Positions 5,177 to 10,172 of a stretch of DNA of 10,172 bases are shown one piece after another (the stretch's first letter is position 1; every line of letters starts with the position of its first letter). Source of the stretch: Bacteroidales bacterium (GTDB lineage Bacteria; Bacteroidota; Bacteroidia; Bacteroidales; UBA932); NCBI GenBank assembly GCA_021443605.1, contig JABUTQ010000259.1, forward strand, positions 1 to 10,172, read 5' to 3'. Position numbers and translations under genes: made by a program. Under the pieces are notes generated by a model. It ran no database searches. It was not told the DNA's origin and saw only the letters and a program-made list of their open reading frames with translations.

Positions 5177-8100
5177 TTTACAAGGTCAAAGTCCTGTCGG
5201 TGAGGAAGAAGGGCATTCTTTGCATAAACTCTTCCTGCAATCTGGTATGCTCCCGAAACGTCCGGAGTCATTGACAGACGGTATTTCGCAACGCCTTTTT
5301 CGAAGCTTACCATCTTATATTCAACAACTTCCTTGATATGGTGTTCTCCTTTCTTATCCTGTTCTGCCACAAGGATTTCGAACCCTATATCCTCAGGATC
5401 AGCCTCGCCGAGGAAGACGTCGATTTCCGATATGTGCTCCTGTCCGAGGAAAAGCTCGTATTGGTTGTTGTTGGTCTTCTCGTATGAGAGAATCTCAATC
5501 TTCGGCCATTCGCGATACATGAACTTCTTCCAGAATGCAATCTTTCTCGCTACGAGGAAATCATCTGCTACAAGCATTGTATTTCGCTCTGAAAGAGGTT
5601 TATAGTATTTATCCAGATAGTCTGACATCATCCTGTTTGTGGTGAAGTCGCAGGCTACCTGGGCAACGGTGTTCTTGATATGGCTGATCCACTCGGGAGA
5701 AATGCCGTCGTTGTTCTTCGTGTAGAAGATTCGGCTTATCTCATTTTCAAAGATGTTATAGATGGTAGCGGCATCAAGCTCGTCCTGGAAGTCCTGGTTG
5801 TCGTAAGTGCGCTCCATCTGGAGAGCCCAACCTGCACCTTGCTTGTATCCTTCAACCCACCATCCGTCGAGGACAGAGAAATGCATTACTCCGTTCATCA
5901 CGGCCTTCTCTCCACTGGTGCCGGAAGCTTCCAGAGGACGGGTAGGGTTGTTCATCCAAACGTCAACGCCCTGCACGAGCAGTTTTGCAAGAGTGATGTC
6001 GTAGTTGGGGATGAATACGATTTTTCCGATAAACTGAGGCATCTTTGAAATCTCGATGATATACTTGATGAAGTCTTGTCCGGCCTTGTCGGCAGGGTGT
6101 GCCTTTCCTGCAAACAGGAACTGAACAGGCCTCTCGGGATTGTTCACTATCTCGTTCAATCTTTCAAGATTCCTGAAGACGAGAGTTGCCCTCTTGTATG
6201 TAGCGAATCTGCGTGCGAATCCAATTGTGAGGACGTCGTCCCTGAGTGTCTTCTTGATTGTGACAATTTGACGAGGAGAGTAGTGCGCAGTTACGGAAGT
6301 GTCTGACATAATGTCTTTTACGGCATTTATCAACTTCTTGCGCAGTTTGTTGCGGGTGCGCCAAATCTCAGTATCCTCGATGTCGTAAATGCCGGAGAAG
6401 CACTTCTTGTCGTAATGGTGTGTCTTGAAATCGTCTCCGAATACCTTTGAGTGAATCTTCTTCCATTCGGGAGCGGTCCAGGTAGGATAGTGGACACCAT
6501 TGGTGACATAGCTCACGTGCAACTCTTCAGGGAGATACCCCGGCCACATATTAGCCAAAATCTTTTGGCTTACCTTGCCGTGCAGCCAACTTACGCCATT
6601 CACCTCCTGTGAAAGGTTTGCTGCCAATACGCTCATTGAGAATTTCTCAGCGGCATTGTCGGCATTAATCTTACCAAGGCGCATCAAAGTGGGCCAATCA
6701 ATCTTGAGTCGAGTTGGATAGTGTGAGATATAGACGCGAAGGATATCCTCGGTGAACGCATCGTGACCTGCCGGCACAGGCGTGTGGGTAGTAAACAGAG
6801 AAGAACTGCGAACTACCTCCATTGCCTCGGGGAACGAGAGATTGTCGTGCTCGATATATTCGCGAAGCCTTTCGAGTCCGAGGAATGCGGCGTGACCTTC
6901 GTTGCAATGGTATATCTGAGGGTTGATTTTGAGCGCTCTCAGTGCCCTGACTCCACCTACACCGAGGAGAAGCTCCTGTTTGAGACGATTTTCCCAATCT
7001 CCGCCATAGAGCTGGTGGGTAACTACTCTGTCATCGGGACGATTGTCCTCGAAGTCGGTGTCGAGCAGATAGAGGTCTGTTCTTCCCACCTGTACTTTCC
7101 ATATTCTTGCATAGATGTTTCTTCCAGGGAATGCGATGCTGATTGTCAGCCATTTGCCATTTTCATCGCGAACAGGTTCCGCCGGTATTTTCGAGAAATC
7201 CTGAGGTTCGTATGTCGATACTTGGTCTCCCTGGGCAGAAAGGTGCTGGGTAAAATATCCGAAACGGTAGAGCAATCCCACTGCAGTCATATTCACCTTC
7301 ATGTCGCTGGCCTCTTTCAGGTAGTCTCCGGCCAAAATTCCAAGACCGCCGGAATATACCTTCAAAGAGGTATCGAGACCATATTCCATACAGAAATATC
7401 CGATTGAAGGCCCCTTGCGGTCTTCTTTCCCGGCCATATACTCCGTAAAATGAGCATATACATTGTCGAGCTTGCTCAGAAACTCTTCGTCTTTCTCAAG
7501 CTGGCGATATTTCTTGAGACTGATTTTGTCCAAAAGGGCGAGCGGATTCCCCTTTGTTGATGCCCAAAGCGATTCGTCAAGTGTTGAGAAAAGATCTATC
7601 GCCTCCTGGTTCCAGCACCACCAAAGGTTCTTCGCCAATTCGTCCAGATGTTTCAGCCTGTCGGGAAGATAGCGGTTGATCATTATTGAGCTCCATTGAG
7701 GAGAGCTTGTGTCAATCTTCCTGTATGACGATTCAGATTCATCCGAGAAATCGGGGAATTTACCGTATTTATTTGTGATTGATTTAATTGCAGATTCGTA
7801 TGCCTGAACGTAGAACACAATGTTGTTTTTCCACAATGCGATTGTTGAAATCTCCTTTGCGTTTTTGCTCAATTTTGCCCTCGTCTTTGCGTCATAATTC
7901 GAATAATTGGCAAGGCACTCATAAACGGTATTGACTACATCGTCATAGTTGGAGTCGGTGCGCTCTGCAACGGTGATTGCCTCGATATTCTTGCCTTCAG
8001 AACGGCTGAGCACCCATTTGCCGAATCCGGCGAGGGTGGTTGTGACAGTAGGCACGCTGAATGCGAGGCTTTCAAGAGGAGTATATCCCCAAGGCTCATA

Positions 8101-9402
8101 ATATGAAGGGAATACGGCAAGGTCCATACCTATGAGCAGGTCATAGTATTTCATATTGAAGATGCCGTCGTTTCCGTTCAGGTATGAAGGGATGAAGAAT
8201 ACGTCAACCTTGCAGGAATCGTCATTTTTGAGATTGAGCTCTGATAAGCGCCTGCGTACCACATCGTAATCATCCATAAGATAATGGGAGATATTGGTGC
8301 AGTAGTCCGAACCAGGGTGGCTCAACTTCTCCGTCAATCCTTTGTCGGGGCCGTTGTTGCCGGTGGGCACCATTATGAATGCGATGGTCTTGCCCGCCTT
8401 GTCACTGTTTTGGTTAAGTTTGCCAAGAGCATCGATATAGATGTCGATACCTTTGTTATGATACTCGTAACGTCCACTTATACAAGAGATAAAGACATCT
8501 TCGCCGTATGTTTTTCCTGACATTGCAGAGGCAATTTCAAGGAGCTTATCGCGGGCTTCCTTGCGTTTTGCGGGGAGGTCTTTGTCGTCCGGACTGAGAC
8601 TCTCCTCGAATCCGTTGGGTGTGATGACGTCAACCTTTCTGCCAAGGAACTGCTCGCATTCAACTGCAGTGATTTCACTTACTGTGGTGAATACGTCGCT
8701 GTTCTTGGCGGCTGCCTTCTCCAAAGAGTGGCGTGAAACTACGCCGAAGTCACGTGCAGATGCGTCACCGTCGATTGTTTTGATGGTGTCGTAAAGAGGT
8801 CTGTTCTTACCGGCAATGCATCTTCCCACTACGGTGGCGTGAGTTGTGAAAATTGTTCCAACAGGCACTTCGTGTCCTTTGAGGTAGAGGAGGCCGGCGC
8901 CGGTCATCCACTCGTGGAATTGTGCAACTACCTTGCGGTTGGGTTGAACGTTATATTTTACGAAACTTTCAATCACCTTTCCTGCGGCATATCCGAAGAG
9001 GGCAGACTCTATATAGTCCCAGTTTCCATTGAGGGAATCCACTCCGAATTTTTCCCAAAGCTTGCCGAGAATCTCGTCTTTTCTTGTAATGAAATGGGTG
9101 AAGTCAACCAAAATTGCGATAGGCTTGCCCGGTACATTCCAACGGCCGATTCTTACGATGATTCCCTGCTCTGCGGCAGCCCTTTTCCAAGCTCCGAACA
9201 AGATTGGATCTTCTGTAAACTCAGGATTGGTTGCCGTATGTCTCCAAACGTCAGGCCCGATGTGGATATGGTGTTTCTTTAACTGTTCTTTCAAATACAA
9301 CGCCTTGGTAGCCAATACGGTATGAATACCACCAACTTTGTTGCAAACCTCCCAACTAACTTCAAACAAATAGTCGGGCATCATTTCTTTTTCTGCTGCC
9401 AT
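5167..9402 (-). CDS. Glycogen synthase (GT3) - alpha-glucan phosphorylase (GT35) fusion protein
   Basis: One 1411-residue polypeptide carries a glycogen-building and a glycogen-degrading enzyme. Residues 1-540 are a GT3, eukaryote-type synthase, expected to use UDP-glucose: YLFEVSWEVCNKVGGIHTVL (11-30), QFHEW (161-165), TIFTTHATVVGR (183-194), TPNGF (261-265), GRYEYHNKGID (310-320, with Arg311 and Lys317) and FPSYYEPWGYTPLE (431-444), which holds the paired glutamates E436 and E444. A polar linker (about 541-570) leads to a GT35 phosphorylase of the DUF3417-containing type: helical start with LWWCWN (593-598), VYSGGLGILAGDYLKEASDM (682-701), THTPVPAGH (872-880), RRFATYKR (1064-1071, phosphate-site Arg1065 and Lys1070 by analogy with rabbit phosphorylase) and EASGTSGEK (1158-1166), where Lys1166 should bind pyridoxal phosphate. 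The C-terminal beta domain (about 1300-1411) is normal for the family. Both halves keep their key residues. It starts as TAATG with the GH57 gene and overlaps ribF by 10 bases. Confidence 0.95.
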   Translation of the reverse strand: MAAEKEMMPDYLFEVSWEVCNKVGGIHTVLATKALYLKEQLKKHHIHIGPDVWRHTATNPEFTEDPILFGAWKRAAAEQGIIVRIGRWNVPGKPIAILVDFTHFITRKDEILGKLWEKFGVDSLNGNWDYIESALFGYAAGKVIESFVKYNVQPNRKVVAQFHEWMTGAGLLYLKGHEVPVGTIFTTHATVVGRCIAGKNRPLYDTIKTIDGDASARDFGVVSRHSLEKAAAKNSDVFTTVSEITAVECEQFLGRKVDVITPNGFEESLSPDDKDLPAKRKEARDKLLEIASAMSGKTYGEDVFISCISGRYEYHNKGIDIYIDALGKLNQNSDKAGKTIAFIMVPTGNNGPDKGLTEKLSHPGSDYCTNISHYLMDDYDVVRRRLSELNLKNDDSCKVDVFFIPSYLNGNDGIFNMKYYDLLIGMDLAVFPSYYEPWGYTPLESLAFSVPTVTTTLAGFGKWVLSRSEGKNIEAITVAERTDSNYDDVVNTVYECLANYSNYDAKTRAKLSKNAKEISTIALWKNNIVFYVQAYESAIKSITNKYGKFPDFSDESESSYRKIDTSSPQWSSIMINRYLPDRLKHLDELAKNLWWCWNQEAIDLFSTLDESLWASTKGNPLALLDKISLKKYRQLEKDEEFLSKLDNVYAHFTEYMAGKEDRKGPSIGYFCMEYGLDTSLKVYSGGLGILAGDYLKEASDMKVNMTAVGLLYRFGYFTQHLSAQGDQVSTYEPQDFSKIPAEPVRDENGKWLTISIAFPGRNIYARIWKVQVGRTDLYLLDTDFEDNRPDDRVVTHQLYGGDWENRLKQELLLGVGGVRALRALKINPQIYHCNEGHAAFLGLERLREYIEHDNLSFPEAMEVVRSSSLFTTHTPVPAGHDAFTEDILRVYISHYPTRLKIDWPTLMRLGKINADNAAEKFSMSVLAANLSQEVNGVSWLHGKVSQKILANMWPGYLPEELHVSYVTNGVHYPTWTAPEWKKIHSKVFGDDFKTHHYDKKCFSGIYDIEDTEIWRTRNKLRKKLINAVKDIMSDTSVTAHYSPRQIVTIKKTLRDDVLTIGFARRFATYKRATLVFRNLERLNEIVNNPERPVQFLFAGKAHPADKAGQDFIKYIIEISKMPQFIGKIVFIPNYDITLAKLLVQGVDVWMNNPTRPLEASGTSGEKAVMNGVMHFSVLDGWWVEGYKQGAGWALQMERTYDNQDFQDELDAATIYNIFENEISRIFYTKNNDGISPEWISHIKNTVAQVACDFTTNRMMSDYLDKYYKPLSERNTMLVADDFLVARKIAFWKKFMYREWPKIEILSYEKTNNNQYELFLGQEHISEIDVFLGEADPEDIGFEILVAEQDKKGEHHIKEVVEYKMVSFEKGVAKYRLSMTPDVSGAYQIAGRVYAKNALLPHRQDFDLVKWL

Positions 9403-10172
9403 TATTTCTTTTTCTTCTTTTCATTGATCGCCTCGTTGACTTTAATCTCAAAGTCACTCAAGACATTCATATAGTTAATAAATGCTTCGTATGGTGTGTC
9501 GTAAGGATTGAAATAGCTGTGAACCGCTCCGTCAGAGAAGAACTTCGTACACATATAGTAGAAGTGGTCGCTTTCCTGCAACTTTCTGAAAGTGTTGAGG
9601 TACTCTTCATCTTTGAGTTTGTTCACGAGCTTTGACAAGGCGTACAACTTGTTGAATGCTTCGTTCTGGAGTTCATTTCCGAGCCATGCGCTGGTGTCGC
9701 GCTCTTCGTCTGCCCAGGAAATGGGGAACGGTACGTGCATCGGAGCCACCGGCTGATGAACTTTTGCAACCTCGCAAGGGGTGCGGAAATCAATTTCCGG
9801 ATAGGTTTTCATCGCCTGCGGAAGAGCTGCGAGAAAATCAAAGATGCCGGAATCCTGCCTCTGGTGCTCACCAAAAGTCTCGTAGTCCATGAACAAGTTT
9901 ACGGTATCGTCCTTTTCGAGAGCCTTTGCAACCCACGCCGCAAACTTGCCTGCATCGAGAGGCCAACCTTCCCAACCTCTGTCGGAGAAGCGGAATGCGA
10001 TATCATCGCTGAGTGCCGCATTCTTCAAGAGAAGCTTGAGCTTGGGAGCTGCGGGGTTGGTATATACGTAGTTTGGACTCTTCCATCCGAGAATGTGCTT
10101 TGCACCATCCGTGATCATAGTGTTGAATCCAAGGTCAGCGACATCTGTGCCAATTTTGTCTGAATAGATAAG
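9402..10172 (-). CDS. GH57 alpha-amylase-like glycoside hydrolase, C-terminal 256 residues, 5' end beyond the window
   Basis: GH57 enzymes hydrolyse or transfer alpha-glucans through a retaining Glu/Asp mechanism. The reading frame is open to the window edge (first visible residues LIYSDKIGTDVADLGF), so the first methionine in view is internal. FMDYETFGEHQ (about 94-104 of the visible part) fits conserved region 4, whose Asp is the acid/base. DTSAWLGNELQNEAF (159-173) fits region 5, and FSDGAVHSYFNPYDTPYEAF (212-231) is typical of this amylase group. The nucleophile region and the N-terminal HQP motif lie outside, so activity cannot be judged. The protein ends in a run of five lysines (KKKKK), and its TAA shares one base with the ATG of the synthase fusion, so the two are surely co-translated. 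Context suggests glycogen trimming or remodelling; the exact reaction (hydrolase or glucanotransferase) is open. Confidence 0.9.
   Translation of the reverse strand, partial: LIYSDKIGTDVADLGFNTMITDGAKHILGWKSPNYVYTNPAAPKLKLLLKNAALSDDIAFRFSDRGWEGWPLDAGKFAAWVAKALEKDDTVNLFMDYETFGEHQRQDSGIFDFLAALPQAMKTYPEIDFRTPCEVAKVHQPVAPMHVPFPISWADEERDTSAWLGNELQNEAFNKLYALSKLVNKLKDEEYLNTFRKLQESDHFYYMCTKFFSDGAVHSYFNPYDTPYEAFINYMNVLSDFEIKVNEAINEKKKKK

Noticed and set aside
6763..7407. 214-codon open frame on the plus strand
   Set aside because: It lies wholly antisense to the phosphorylase half of the fusion protein, and its translation is cysteine- and valine-rich with no recognisable motif. It is explained by codon bias of the real gene on the other strand.
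8839..9282. 147-codon open frame on the plus strand
   Set aside because: It is antisense to the GT3 module, whose conserved motifs occupy the opposite strand continuously here.
5167..9402. Two separate genes joined by an assembly or sequencing error
   Set aside because: The frame is continuous through a plausible polar linker, both flanking domains are complete, and no overlapping start or stop pair is seen at the join, so a genuine fusion is the simpler reading.
9735..10163. 142-codon open frame on the plus strand
   Set aside because: It is antisense to the well-supported GH57 coding sequence and has no motif or start context of its own.
1..10172. Mobile element, defence island, CRISPR array or tRNA
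   Set aside because: I saw no transposase, integrase, repeat-spacer pattern, tRNA-like cloverleaf or terminal inverted repeats. The genes are tightly packed on one strand and are mostly core functions.

Overview
This window reads as a piece of a Bacteroidales-type (phylum Bacteroidota) chromosome. The grounds are a lipoprotein pairing a likely DUF4369-type N-terminus with a TlpA-like thioredoxin fold, a eukaryote-like (GT3) glycogen synthase fused to a GT35 alpha-glucan phosphorylase beside a GH57 amylase, a GH13_8-looking branching enzyme, and a near-absence of Shine-Dalgarno sites. I cannot name a genus. All ten genes lie on the minus strand, so transcription runs from high to low coordinates. 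Coding density is extreme: every gene overlaps or abuts the next, except for one 142-base gap (3773-3914).

Upstream block (10172 down to 3915): the C-terminal part of a GH57 amylase-like enzyme, a 1411-residue glycogen synthase-phosphorylase fusion, bifunctional RibF (FMN and FAD synthesis), and an unrecognised 125-residue single-span membrane protein. The junctions are TAATG (1-base overlap), a 10-base overlap and an ATGA overlap, which suggests one translationally coupled transcript.

Gap (3773-3914): a candidate Bacteroidota-type promoter, a GC-capped hairpin with no U-tract, and directly before the greA ATG a hairpin followed by a U-rich run that looks like an attenuator or terminator.

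Downstream block (3772 down to 1): greA, a HIT-family protein, a TlpA-like lipoprotein without the CXXC cysteines, xseA with a TTG start directly after the previous stop, xseB, and the first 133 residues of a glycogen branching enzyme running off the window. Junctions are 0-base, ATGA, 0-base, 16-base and 8-base.

Together, the two ends hold three or four activities of one glycogen pathway (chain elongation, phosphorolysis, probable GH57 amylase or transferase action, branching). Housekeeping genes for flavin cofactors, transcript cleavage by GreA and exonuclease VII sit between them. No ADP-glucose pyrophosphorylase is visible, and a GT3 synthase is expected to use UDP-glucose. I see no mobile element, CRISPR array, tRNA, rRNA or defence system. 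The window is mostly ordinary core genome. The points worth a second look are the bifunctional fusion, the cysteine-less thioredoxin lipoprotein, the TTG start of xseA, the greA leader hairpin and the unknown membrane protein.
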